A DNA stretch of 64,000 nucleotides, from contig CM070580.1 in NCBI GenBank assembly GCA_036346355.1, positions 25,339,374-25,403,373 of the forward strand, given 5' to 3'. The position numbers were made by a program, and so were the translations under genes. Under the pieces are notes generated by a model. It was not told the DNA's origin, did no database searches, and worked only from the letters and a program-made list of their open reading frames with translations. This DNA is from Rhipidocladum racemiflorum (Eukaryota > Streptophyta > Magnoliopsida > Poales > Poaceae). This document shows positions 46,415 through 57,149 of the stretch, piece by piece. Numbering within the stretch: position 1 is the first letter of the stretch; every line of letters begins with the position of its first letter.

Positions 46415-47058
46415 TAGTGCTTTTTAACTGTAGAATTTGTTAGGAATTGGGTTGGGTAGTACTGGTATTCAAAAGCCATGAGATTCTGTTACAAGCTTTT
46501 GTTACTCTTTCCTCTTGTCAGGTCCTATTTGTGGGGTATGCTATGCAATGTGGTCACTTGGATTTATGATGCATTATCTTCACTCTTAATTGTCTTCTGC
46601 AGCACTGAAGTTGTTAAGGTTGTTTGTGCATTTTTTTTTTCTTTCAAGCTTTTTTGAGGTGTATTTTAGTTTGTTGACAATTGTACTTACTAGATGTCCT
46701 GTTATTCTTTTATATAGAGGTATTTTGGTTTATGTTTTATTTGGTTATGAACTAAAATAAAGTTGTGTATTTAGCTTAAATCTCTAGTAGTATATTGTCC
46801 AGTAGCTTATTACTGTCCAAAACTGGAACAATTTAGTATATATTCACATGTTGACCTCCCATGTCACTGCGTAGAAAGCTTTTCTTTAGCTTAGTTGCAT
46901 CTTCTAAGGGGCATTTGAAGTGATTTTGCCATGTTAAATAACTTGCATAACATAAATGAGGTGTTTAAAGCACCTTCACCATAAATAGTTCAATTTGATT
47001 ATGTTGGTTTTTGTCATCCCAAACTCTGAATTTGCTAGGGTTTTAACTTTGATGCAAG

Positions 47059-47428
47059 GTACTAAATAGCGGATTGGCTCCAGTGTAACAGATAACAGAC
47101 GTTATATTCCCATAACATATTCTAAATAGTAGCAATAATTTTTTGTTTTACATGTATATTTAAATTATATCTTGTATCAAACTAACATGGAATAGATACT
47201 ATGTACCAAATTATGAACCTAAAGAACATATGTATTTCAACAAATTTGCATATACAATTTGAAACATTGCTAAAACCGCTATATTGGCCACTACAGCCAC
47301 CATATTAGCTGCTACAACCGCTATAGCGTCCGCTATATTCCAACCTGCTATTTTGAACTGCTACGCCGTCACAGTAGCACCTAGACCCTGCTATCGCAAT
47401 AGCAGCCGCTACATCCGCTATTTAGTAC
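47059..47428. mobile_element. MITE with perfect 16-bp TIRs GTACTAAATAGCGGAT
   Basis: GTACTAAATAGCGGAT (47059-47074) is exactly inverted at 47413-47428. The right half is packed with CCGCTAT / CTGCTA motifs (47275-47425), a subterminal repeat pattern as in hAT or Mutator elements. Flanks of 8-9 bases (TGATGCAAG, AACGCTTTA) do not match, so the class is open. It lies in the PPR pseudogene intron. Confidence 0.65.
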
Positions 47429-47904
47429 AACGCTTTAAAGTGATTGCATGTTTGCATAGTCCCATCATTATTGGTGAGTTATTCACATTCTTTGGTTAAT
47501 CTAGTATGTGGCACTATTTTAGCAAACTGTTTTTTTTTATGGAATTTGTATCTTGGACTAGGAAGTTTGGCGTGATTTTACAACTTGAATAAGTCTACAT
47601 GACTCTTTTTTTTACTGAAATGCTATTGCACAATGCTGCTCAGTCTTGCTGATAGATGTTGAAAATGCACCTTTAACACCCTGTTGATAGATTTGTTCTG
47701 TTATCATTTATATTCTGACATTTGGTTCCGTTAAGTTCATTTTTAGCAATGTGGTAAGCTTTTAATTGTGTAGTGTGCCCTACTCGGGCACACATTCTTG
47801 TTGCTATTGCCTTGGATAGATGGATTTTCCCCAAAATTCCATATACATGACACCTAACATTCAGTGGAATAGTGGATAAACAAACACTTCTATTTGAAGT
47901 GTGA

Positions 47905-48004
47905 TATAGGCTTCTGTAATATTTTCAAAAAGATATAAGCTTCTGTAATATTTTCAAAATGATATAGGCTTCTGTATTTTTAAAAAGATGTAGGCTTATG
48001 TAAG
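47905..48004. repeat. Short tandem repeat, about 32-bp units
   Basis: Three to four units of (A)GGCTTCTGTAATATTTTCAA with AAAGATATA spacers, decaying to the right, directly before the PPR exon 2 acceptor. Confidence 0.7.
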
Positions 48005-48699
48005 GTTAAGCATTTATATGTTGTTACAGATATATGGCGTTGTGCTGAAAGAAATCTGATTTCGGCCTGATATGTACTTCTACCGAGACATGATATACAA
48101 TGTTCACTTGATATGTACTTCTACCGAGACAAGAAATCTAGGAACAAGAAGATTGACGAGACAAGTCATGTCTTGGTGGACGTGAAGTCTGAAGATGTGC
48201 TATTTGATCAGCACACTTACGATGACATCGTGAGAGCCTTTTGCGATGCTGGCTTGATTGATCTGGCGATAGAGTTTTACGAAGACATGAGGAACTCTCC
48301 AGACTCACCTCTCTCGTTGCCATTCTGGGTTATCTTCAAAGGCCTGATTCCGTATCCTGAGTTGAGGGAGAAGATAAAATAGGATTTTCGGGAACTTTTC
48401 TCCGATATGATTGTATATGATCCGCCAGATAGCTTGTCAGATGTAGATGAGGAATTCAAAATTTGATCAAATATACAGCCATACCTTTGTGCTTGATGTC
48501 TTCCTGAAGGTATATCAAAGATCTACAATGCTCACTTGCTCAACTTTTGGTTGCTCTCTGCATTGTAAGCAAACCTCCATTTCTCTATGCTCTTTTGGCA
48601 TACGTATCATTTGTGAATGCAGTTCTTATCCGGATTGGGTGGATGTTTGCACCAGAATTTGGTATGTATGGAAATATCGGCCCAGTACAGAATGCAGAG

Positions 48700-49242
48700 T
48701 TTGATGAACATACGGCTGGTAGATTTCGGAAACCGAAGATCGAATCGTGGCCGATACGGATCAGGTTGCCGTGTCCACATACGGACTCGGATCGGCTGGA
48801 GCATATAAAAGGAGGCTCGAGCCAGGAGGAGCGAGGACCAACCAACACAATCACAAACATACTTTTACAGTCTTTTTGTTGTTTTCTAGTTTTGTAAGCT
48901 TTCCTCTGTAAGTCGACGAGATCAATAAAGAGTTGCGCATCGCCAATTTGTTGATTTTGCCGATTTCGCCTCAGGTTTGGTTTGCTTTGTTTTGTTGTGC
49001 ATCGCCTCTCAAAGCCAATCTACCTTTACCCTTGGATTAGCCTTAATCGGCTAATCTAGTTATCCCCTAATAGGCTTTTAGCCGACTAGAGTTACGCCGA
49101 TAATTACTCATTATTGGCTTCGATTGATTTTACGATCGTTTACCTTGTTAATTTCATGTCAAAATGACTAGCACGCTCAAACCCGGTGTTTGTCTGGTGT
49201 GTTTGAAGCTAAAAACCCTACCTCAAGTTTTTAGCGCGAACA
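48700..49242 (+). repeat. Probable LTR fragment (promoter, R and U5 part)
   Basis: A TATA box (AGCATATAAAAGGAGG, about 48800) is followed by a leader, a polyadenylation-like AATAAAG (48935), CCGATT / AATCGGC repeats and an end CGCGAACA at about 49242, followed by GTGGATCACCA. This is the order of an LTR right half. Neither a TG start nor a TSD was found, so the left limit is a guess. Confidence 0.4.
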
Positions 49243-49754
49243 GTGGATCACCATTTTTTACCTATTGGTGAATCATGTCTGTTAAATCTATGCTTCGAGC
49301 ATTAGTGTTTGCCCAGCACCACTGTGTACTGATAAAAATCTAACCACGAATGTGTGACATCGGCTCACGGCCATGACCGTTTGGCCGATTTCAGAAGACA
49401 GATGGTGACTTGACTGACATCTAGAATCTCAACCAGTCCGATTCTCCAGTGGTGTTTGCATTGGATGATGTAACTTGTCACATCCTATCAATCCATCTCC
49501 TTTTCCAGTTCCCTCCGTATCTTGAGGAGGCACACCCCTCTGCAGTGACTTGCCGCTTTCGATTTACCCTTTCCATTTGAAATCCGTTCGCTACATAGGT
49601 ATCAGCTCCCTGCTGGGTTGCTGGCTGTTGCCGATCCGATTGAAGAGACCGGCAGGGTCAGAAGTACACAATGGAATGGTAGGATGGGCATGGAAACAAG
49701 CACTGCTACACAAATAAAACCTATTAAAGATGGGAGCTTTGGAGCTCACCAAGC
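49243..49754. other. Unassigned sequence between LTR fragment and Helitron-like copy 2
   Basis: It may be internal sequence of the retroelement whose LTR ends at about 49242. A 77-codon frame (49618-49851) has no recognised relative. Nothing else was seen. Confidence 0.3.
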
Positions 49755-50096
49755 CCTTCCACCTGTCCTCCCGCCGATTTTGCGAAAAAGTCCACCCATT
49801 TCCTTTAAATTACATATAGGTCCCTGCGAATTACAAAAAAGTCCTTCATGATTTTTTGTGAGGGTAAGAAATACGTTTCCAAATAGCGTTTAGGTCCCTC
49901 GCTCGTTACTTTAGGAAAAAAAACTCCCGTTAAATACAAATCTCGAACGAGCCTTTTTCTAATTTTTCAGGGTAGCGCTCAGGTCCAAAAAATGACAAAC
50001 AGGTCCATGTTCCTTACGTCCAAGTCCTTTCTCTGAAAAAAATGCAGATTCGTTTTTCGTTCACGCGCGTGGCGTGTGCTGCGCTTATTGACCTAG
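49755..50096. mobile_element. Helitron-like dispersed repeat, copy 2
   Basis: It aligns with 25930-26633 block by block but lacks the minisatellite. It ends in CACGCGCGTGGCGTGTGCTGCG, TTATTGAC and CTAG (50093-50096) followed by T. The common end and different flanks define the 3' terminus of the repeat family. The 5' end was not found. Confidence 0.45.
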
Positions 50097-50127
50097 TGCT
50101 CATTATAGATGATTCTAAAATCTCATC

Positions 50128-50152
50128 ACAGACGGTTTTGTAAACCGTCTGT
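50128..50152. repeat. Perfect 11-bp hairpin ACAGACGGTTT
   Basis: ACAGACGGTTT, TGT, AAACCGTCTGT. ACCGTCTGT-rich hairpins are common near the ends of grass CACTA-type elements; AGAACCGTTTGTGAT at about 50250 is related. No CACTA terminus was seen, so only the hairpin is claimed. Confidence 0.55.
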
Positions 50153-50284
50153 AAACATGTGTTAGTGATAACAACGGCACATCATGGCCAATTTTTTGAA
50201 CCGCCAGTGAAAATTAACATCAGAGACAATTCTAGGCTAGAACCGTTTGTGATAGCTATATATACCTCCAAGCACCTATAAGGT

Positions 50285-50698
50285 AATGTTGATGAATTCC
50301 AAGGTAAATTTCAATCTATCCACAGTTTGTCCTAAAAGTTGTTATTTTCTGATTTATCCATCTACTCCATCCTTAACACCGAATGAGAATACCATAGGTA
50401 GCCTATTTTCACTCTGGTATTATGCAAGAACATGATTATTTCCATGGTTCTCTATTATGTCAAATATAGAGTTAATTAAGTCATTGGGTATACGATGATT
50501 TAATCAACTCTGTATTTCATGAAATAGAGAATCATCAAAATAATCATGTTTCTGCACAAAACCAGAGTGAAAATGGATTACATATGGTATTATCATTCGG
50601 CAATGAGAGGATGAAGTGAAAAGATAAATCAAAACATGGCAATTCCCAGGACGAACTGTGGATGGAATTGGATTTTGCCTTAGAATTCATCAACATTT
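50285..50698. repeat. Long foldback repeat with arms of about 200 bp
   Basis: The left arm starts AATGTTGATGAATTCCAAGG and the right arm ends with its inverse (CCTTAGAATTCATCAACATT). The pairing continues through TATCCACAGTT, GATTTATC, TTTTCACTCTGGT, AACATGATTATTT and ATAGAG..AATTAA to a centre near 50490 (GGGTATACG). Identity by eye is about 80 percent. The whole unit is about 414 bases and would fold into one hairpin if transcribed. Confidence 0.8.
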
Positions 50699-52829
50699 GC
50701 TCTCACAGATGCTTAGCGAGCATGACACTATTAATTATTGTATTCAAGATGAGCGAATATTAATGATTAAGTCAGGTGACAATACCTTGAGGAATTGAAT
50801 TATATGCACTCAAGCTAAAAGTATTAATGCATCATTGAAAACAATTTATATTGTTTTGTCATTAACTCCCATTAATAAGAAAAGGAGAAAGAATTCTAAA
50901 GTAGATCAAGTCAATCTTACATATCCAACTTTCCTCTTCTCCCATAATTCTTTTTAAAGTCAAATACGAGCAAAGAATTTATTTATTGATGCATAGTATA
51001 TATGGATGCAGTAACAAGGGATAAACAAGCAATGAGTTAAGGAATAATTTCATGGAAAACAACAACACTGGAACTCTACGGAACTGACATACAACGAAGA
51101 AAGATAGCCATACTTTTTGAGGACTATGGTACAGAAAGATAACATATCAGCAAAGTTTAGTCATATGATTACACTTCAACAAAAACGTCAAAGGAGAATT
51201 TTTTACATCAATAACCAGCTGATCAATTTCACATATATCAATAGTCTCCACTGAATCATGTCTCGATATCTCTCGGAGCACACCAACATCACCACCTCAA
51301 ATAACCAAAACCTACAATGAAGTAGTTCCTAAGACCATAAGTGACAAGTGTACTGAATCTCCATTGAAGTGTAGATAAAAAGATGTTCAATCTGCTGCTA
51401 TATAGCAGCATAATATTCTCATATTCAATTTCAGTCATTATATTCCATATCAAGTTAATAGCAATTTCTATAATTTCACGATCTAAGGGAAAAAAAACAG
51501 AGATTGGAAGATATGCCTTTTTAGGGGATAGAATTGAACAAAGTGGAAGGTGAGTAATCATTTCCCAATACGCACATTCATCCTTATCAATCAACTGGAC
51601 AATACCTTAAAAATTAAGATTTCTTGGTATGCTAATTTCTCTTGGTATAAGATATTCTCTACTTTCAAGGAATGAGCCTCTCCTGTATAATAGAAATAAA
51701 ATCATGAGAGCTATAAGGAAGTGGTGGTTCATTCTTGTATTTGAGCAAATGGCAGAGAAAAAATATATTAAAGAGAATTTTTTAGAAATCAAAGGATACA
51801 CAAAATACAGCATAACACTTGGAAATTTCAATATGAGAGGAATGGTAGCATGTCAAAAAATTAGTATCTCACGAAGGAAACTAACATATATATAGGGAAA
51901 AAAAGAGTCCAGACTACAGTGTAGCAACAAAGAGATTAATTTAAATTGAACACATTACAGAGGTCAATAAATGAAAAAAAAAACATGTAGAGCTTTCTTT
52001 TGAAGAAACTTAAATTAGGGATACTACCATTGACTAAGAACAAGAAGCCACAAGTAGCACTGAGGTTGCACATGTGCTCTTGTGTGCTGATGCAAGATCT
52101 TTCTACTATGAGCAAAAGTTATACACATAACACATAGCCACTTACATACAATAAATTATGTAAGAAAATACCTTTAGATTGCATCAGAGGAGGAGGCAAA
52201 GCGGTCGCAAGGCAAAATCTCGCAGCCTTTCCCGTACGAAACGATGCTCCTCCGGCCGTGCCGTGCCGTGCAGGCAGTCCCCCCCGCCGCCGACGGGACG
52301 GGCCCCCGCCGGCCGTGGGGATCGACGTCCAGCGGCACGTCTGCCCCGTCCAAATCTCTCTCGCTCTCTCTCCAACTTCTTTAATTACCGCCATTAATTC
52401 ACTCGCTGCTTCCAATGCTAGGATGGGAGTATTAAGAACTCCGGCGCACGTGCTCGCTGCCGAGGCTCGGCGGGACCCGCTGCCGGGGAGATAGCCGTTG
52501 ACGTTGAGGGGGTGGGGCAGCAGCAGCACCACGGCGCAGGACAGGTTAGAGCCTGCAGCTACCATCCGCTTAACTCCTCGTCCCCTCGCGCTGAATGAGA
52601 TGAAGATTTGATTCTTCCTGGCCTAACCCTGCCGCTCCGGGCCCACGCTGTCAGAGTCACGCCCCGTAGTGCCGGCTACTGGACTGGGCCACCCTGCCTG
52701 TAACGTATAGCAGCAGCAGTTTTAAAACTTTTGTCTCTGTTGCCGCAGCGGCGAGCTAGCCGTTAGTTAGCGCATCTGGATTATTATTCCCTCCTTTCCT
52801 CTCTTCCGAGTTCCGACCAGTACCCGCAT
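50699..52829. other. AT-rich intergenic region with unidentified minus-strand frames
   Basis: Minus-strand frames at 51607-51831 and 51289-51594 follow each other and could be exons or a broken frame of an unknown protein (second one: MIDKDECAYWEMITHLPLC). A GC-rich block at 52170-52565 also has a minus-strand open frame ending at a possible donor (GG|GTATTTTC near 52172) and could be a first exon of the same unit. I recognise no family and saw no convincing complete gene. The GC block may instead be a CpG-rich flank of the downstream receptor gene. Confidence 0.25.
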
Positions 52830-53010
52830 TGCTTATATAGAGTGCAGCACAACTGCTTTCCCTCTCCTTGCAGGAACCAAGAACTCGATCGAGAAAAGCG
52901 CCTAGACTGGGTAGGAGGAGGAGAGATTGATTGCATTGCATTGGGTTTTGGGTTTTGGGTTAGATTAGATTAGATTAATCCTAGCTAGAGCTAGTGGTAG
53001 CTTAATAGCC
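52830..53010 (+). promoter_or_regulatory. TATA box and leader of the receptor-like kinase gene
   Basis: GCTTATATAGAG (52831-52842) lies about 175 bases before the start codon, followed by a purine-rich leader with a GATTA repeat (52962-52978). The start context GCCATGG is favourable. Confidence 0.55.
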
Positions 53011-55588
53011 ATGGATGTACGCAATCGCAGCAACCGATGCGGTGTTCGATCGAGAGGTTCCCTTGTGCTGTCGCTGCAGCTGGTCCTGCTGCTGCTGCTG
53101 CAGGAGGCGGCGGTGCCGGCGCGCGGGCAGGCGCCGGACGGCGTGGTGATCGCGCAGGCGGACCTGCAGGGGCTGCAGGCGGACCTGCAGGGGCTGCAGG
53201 CGATCCGGCAGGCGCTGGTGGACCCGCGCGGCTTCCTGCGCGGGTGGAACGGCACGGGCCTGGGCGCGTGCTCGGGCGCCTGGGCGGGCGTCAAGTGCGT
53301 GCGCGGCAGGGTCGTCGCCATCCAGCTACCCTTCAAGGGCCTCGCCGGAGCGCTCTCCGACAAGGTCGGCCAGCTCACGTCGCTGCGCAGGCTCAGCCTC
53401 CACGACAACGCGGTCGGAGGGCAGGTGCCGGCCTCCGTCGGCTTCCTCCGCGACCTCCGCGGCGTCTACCTCTTCAACAACCGCTTCGCTGGCGCCGTGC
53501 CTCCGGGGCTCGGCGGCTGCGCGCTCCTGCAGACGCTCGACCTCAGCGGCAACTTCCTCTCGGGAGGTATCCCTTCCTCGCTCGCCAACGCCACTAGGCT
53601 CTACAGGCTCAGCCTCGCGTACAACAACCTCTCTGGTGCTGTGCCGAGCGGCCTCACCTCTCTCCCTTCCCTCGAATCCCTTCGCCTCGACAGTAACAAT
53701 CTCAGCGGCGAGGTGCCGTCCACCATTGGCAACCTTAGGATGCTCCATGATCTTTCTCTGAGCAACAATTTGATCAGTGGAAGCATCCCTGATGGCATTG
53801 GGAACCTCTCAAGGCTCCGGAGATTGGACCTTTCTGACAATCTGTTAGGGGGTAGCCTCCCTGTCTCACTCTGCAACCTCACCTCGTTAGTAGAGCTCAA
53901 GCTCGATGGCAATGACATTGGAGGGCACATACCCGAAGCCATCAACGGGCTCAAGAACCTGACCAAGCTATCCCTGAGGAGAAATGTCCTCGACGGGGAG
54001 ATTCCCGCGACGGTCGGGAACCTCTCGGCGCTTTCCTTGCTCGACGTGTCGGAGAACAACCTCACCGGAGGGATTCCAGAGTCCTTGAGCAGCCTTGCCA
54101 ATCTGAGCTCTTTCAATGTGTCCTACAACAATCTCTCCGGGCCTGTGCCTGTGGCTCTTTCCAACAAGTTCAATTCCAGCTCGTTCGTAGGGAACGTTCA
54201 GTTATGTGGGTTCAATGGCTCCGCCATTTGCACTTCCGCTTCCTCTCCGCCGACCTTGCCGTCTCCCCCACCGCCTTTGTCGGAGCGGCCGACCCGGAAG
54301 CTTAACAAAAGGGAGCTCATCTTTGCAGTCGGAGGCATCTGCTTGCTCTTCTTGCTCCTCTTCTGCTGCGTCCTCCTCTTCTGGAGGAAGGACAAGAAGG
54401 ACAGCGCGTCTCCCAAGAAGAGCGCCAAGGACGCGACCGCCAAGGACGCCGGGAAGCCAGGCGCCGGCTCGGGCAAAGACGGCGGCGGCAAGCTGGTCCA
54501 CTTCGACGGGCCGCTCTTGTTCACGGCGGACGACCTGCTGTGCGCGACCGCGGAGATTCTGGGGAAGAGCACTTACGGGACGGTGTACAAGACGACCATG
54601 GAGGACGGCAGCTACGTCACGGTGAAGCGGCTCCGGGAGAAGACAACCAAGAACCAGAAGGAGTTCGAGGCGGAGGTGAACGCGCTAGGCAAGCTCCAGC
54701 ACCCTAACCTCCTCGCCCTCAGGGCCTACTACCTGGGGCCGAAAGGCGAGAAGCTTCTCGTGTTCGACTTCATGCCCAAAGGCAGCCTCGCCTCTTTCCT
54801 CCATGGTAAGCTCACCTGTTCAATCCTGCAATGCTCACTCTTATTCAGCTTTGGTTTTGGTTCTTCGATTCCTCTTACCACAACTCTGCAATGGATGTTG
54901 CTCTTGTATTACGGCAGCTCGCACGCCGGACAGCCCGGTGAGCTGGCCGACGAGGATGAACATCGCAGTGGGCGTGGCGCGGGGGCTGCACCACCTGCAC
55001 GCCGACGCGAACATGGTGCACGGCAACCTCACCAGCAGCAACATCCTCCTGGACGAGGGCAACAACGCCAAGATCGCTGACTGCGGCCTGTCGCGCCTCA
55101 TGACCGCGGCGGCCAACTCCAACGAGATCGCCGCGGCGGGTGCGCTCGGGTACCGCGCGCCCGAGCTCTCCAAGCTGAAGAAGGCCAACACCAAGACCGA
55201 CACTTACAGCCTCGGCGTGGTCATGCTCGAGCTCCTCACCGGCAAGTCGCCGGGGGACACCACCAACGGGCTCGACCTGCCGCAGTGGGTTGCCTCGGTC
55301 GTCGAGGAGGAGTGGACCAACGAGGTGTTCGACCTTGAGCTCGTGAAGGACGCGGCCGCGGGCTCGGAGACCGGCGAGGAGCTGGTGATGACGCTGAAAC
55401 TGGCATTGCATTGCGTCGATCCTTCGGCGTCGGCGCGGCCTGAGGCGCAGCAGGTCCTGCAGCAGCTCGAGCAGATCAACCCCTCCGTCGCAGTCTCCGC
55501 CACCTCATCCTTCACCGGCGAGCCGAGCCACACTACTGCGACTGCCACTACTGTCACCGACGAGACGAAATCTACTACTACAGAGTAG
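53011..55588 (+). CDS. LRR receptor-like (pseudo)kinase of IMK/MRLK type, 821 aa
   Basis: Exons 53011-54805 and 54918-55588 join at CAT-G|CT with GT-AG borders and end in TAG. Order: signal peptide (about 1-38, Leu-rich core 18-30), LRR N-cap (65-96, WAGVKC), about 11 LRRs (105-385, LSLxxNxLSGxxP type), Pro-rich linker (413-423), membrane helix (435-457), charged juxtamembrane, kinase domain (about 515-785), Thr-rich tail. The kinase keeps a Gly loop (GKSTYGTVYK, 518-527) and Lys539, but the catalytic HRD reads HGN (633-635), so the catalytic Asp is Asn, and DFG reads DCG (653-655). It therefore probably signals as a scaffold or allosteric partner in the plasma membrane. This matches inflorescence/meristematic receptor-like kinases (IMK2/IMK3, maize MRLK), members of LRR-III. 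The residues are family-typical rather than decay, and the gene looks intact. Confidence 0.9.
53155..53196 (+). repeat. In-frame 21-bp tandem duplication (QADLQGL x2)
   Basis: CAGGCGGACCTGCAGGGGCTG occurs twice in a row, adding seven residues between signal peptide and LRR N-cap of the receptor. Confidence 0.9.
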
Positions 55589-57029
55589 TCAGCCTCTTGC
55601 AAACTGATAGTTCCAGCTCTGAGTTACTTCAGCTTCTTAATAAGTAGACTAGAGTCTATTTTTCCGTCTGTATATACAGTTTTTAGGGGTTAGGAGAATT
55701 TTGATACTCAGGTCATACTTTGATTCCTTAATTATATTGTATCTGCCAGAAGCACTCCTTGTTATCAGAAGATGATTTGGGAGGGCTGGCTTCTAATTAA
55801 AGTTCCAAATAAACCTTTAGTACTTCAGTACTTCATCCGAAATGCATGGCAAAATTTTCTCATTCCAAACCAATGGTTTGGTTTCTTTTTTTCCCCTAAG
55901 GATAAACTTTTTTCTAATAAATTATTCTTTCAACATGAAATGTGCAAGAAGAACCAATGTGTGAAATGGTGTATTATCCATTTAGGATCAGAAAGGGGAG
56001 TCTGATGCAACAAATTTTGTTGTTACTTGTGGAAAGGATTAACTGACATATACAAATTTTGTTGGTACTTGTGGAAAGGATTAGCTGACATATACAAATC
56101 AAACCGCACAGCTCAAATCACTTGCTAGTTGCTATTTTCTACCAGCTGCTGATCATGTGCCCCATTCGAATTGCAAATGAGGACGTTACGGAGGAAGACT
56201 GATGTGGCAAAATGTGTTCGGTGATCTGCAAATTTTGGCACATCTGCTTTGAAGCTAATTTTGCACGTCTAAAATTGGTGTGCTACAGATTCTTAAATGG
56301 GTGTTTGGTTTGTTGTTATAACCATAAGCTTTCTTAGCTTCATATACCACATGTCATAGACTCTTTTTTTTGGTCAAACTTTACCACACTTGTGACGCTG
56401 AATTTTGTTCACGTAAAAAGTGTGACACGCCACGCTTGCTTAAGTTTAATTATGATAAAGTTAGATTCAAACCAAACAGATCCATAAGCTGGTAGTATTC
56501 TTCGATGGAATTATGGCAGATAGTTCTGTTACTTCCTACTGTAGCTCCATGTTAATTTGGTCAGTGATGTGTAACCTTGTCGCCGATCTCTTGGATGGTT
56601 CTCCCGTCCATCTTGCAAGTTCGTACTGGGTTTGGTAAGTAAGTAACTAAGTAGCAAGACGGTGCTAACCCTTCCCTAATTACTCGGTAACGTGGATTAC
56701 GTCCAAGCATACCATCATTGTCACTTGTCAGTTTGTCATTGGACTAGTTCTGAACTTTGCCTGCATGTTTGGTTTTTGTTCTGTTCTGTGACCCTGTCTG
56801 TGGCAGACTCTCAACTACTCGTCAAATTATGCTGCACTACATGTTCGTAACTTGGTCATGGAGTCAGAATCGTGCTGGTTTATCACCTGGGCGTAGTATT
56901 TCGTAAGCAAACGCCCTATCTGAAGTTGAAGCGCAGAACAAGCCGTCTGAATTCATCTAAAGCTTCCAAATCAGAAAATTCATCCGCGAGCTTGCAATTG
57001 CGCTGCATCTACTCAAATGGTCATACCGT
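55589..57029. other. 3' UTR of the receptor gene and intergenic sequence
   Basis: The 3' UTR likely extends to about 55750. A possible small MITE spans about 56302-56478, with inverted TGTTTGGTTTG ends (11 bases exact) but no clear TSD. A near-duplicate ACAAATTTTGTTG-TACTTGTGGAAAGGATTA occurs at about 56009 and 56053. No gene was recognised. Confidence 0.4.
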
Positions 57030-57149
57030 ATCTTACAAAACTCTGATCCGATATGGGACTGATGCACATAAGAAGGGGTATCAGAGTGTAACAAGTGATA
57101 TCAAAGCCAAGACCTGATTAATCAAATTTGTGAGAAGATCAGTAAAATA

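Larger units (their letters stand above)
44501..48466 (+). pseudogene. Short PPR protein (THA8-like) pseudogene, two exons
   Basis: Exon 1 (44501-44776) starts MLPRLLLRSHHRR, an organelle-targeting type N-terminus, and ends at donor AAG|GTTATG. Exon 2 (48030-48466) follows acceptor TTACAG and carries PPR-like helices: FRPDMYFYRDM, EDVLFDQHTYDDIVRAFCDA, LIDLAIEFYEDMRNSPDSP and LIPYPELREKIK. The order and the NSPDSPLSLPF phrase resemble THA8/THA8-like proteins, which bind RNA for plastid group II intron splicing. It is dead: an in-frame TAG at 44699 in exon 1, TGA where Trp is expected near 48057, a 41-base tandem duplication in exon 2 (48069-48150) that shifts the frame, and TAG at 48380. The 3.25-kb intron holds at least three MITEs. 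A working copy probably exists elsewhere. Confidence 0.75.

Noticed and set aside
51289..51895. Minus-strand frames as exons of a host gene
   Set aside because: Stops between them, weak splice signals and no recognisable family; noted only as unidentified.
53037..53597. 186-codon Ala/Gly/Arg-rich frame over the receptor gene
   Set aside because: Second-frame shadow of the LRR coding sequence.
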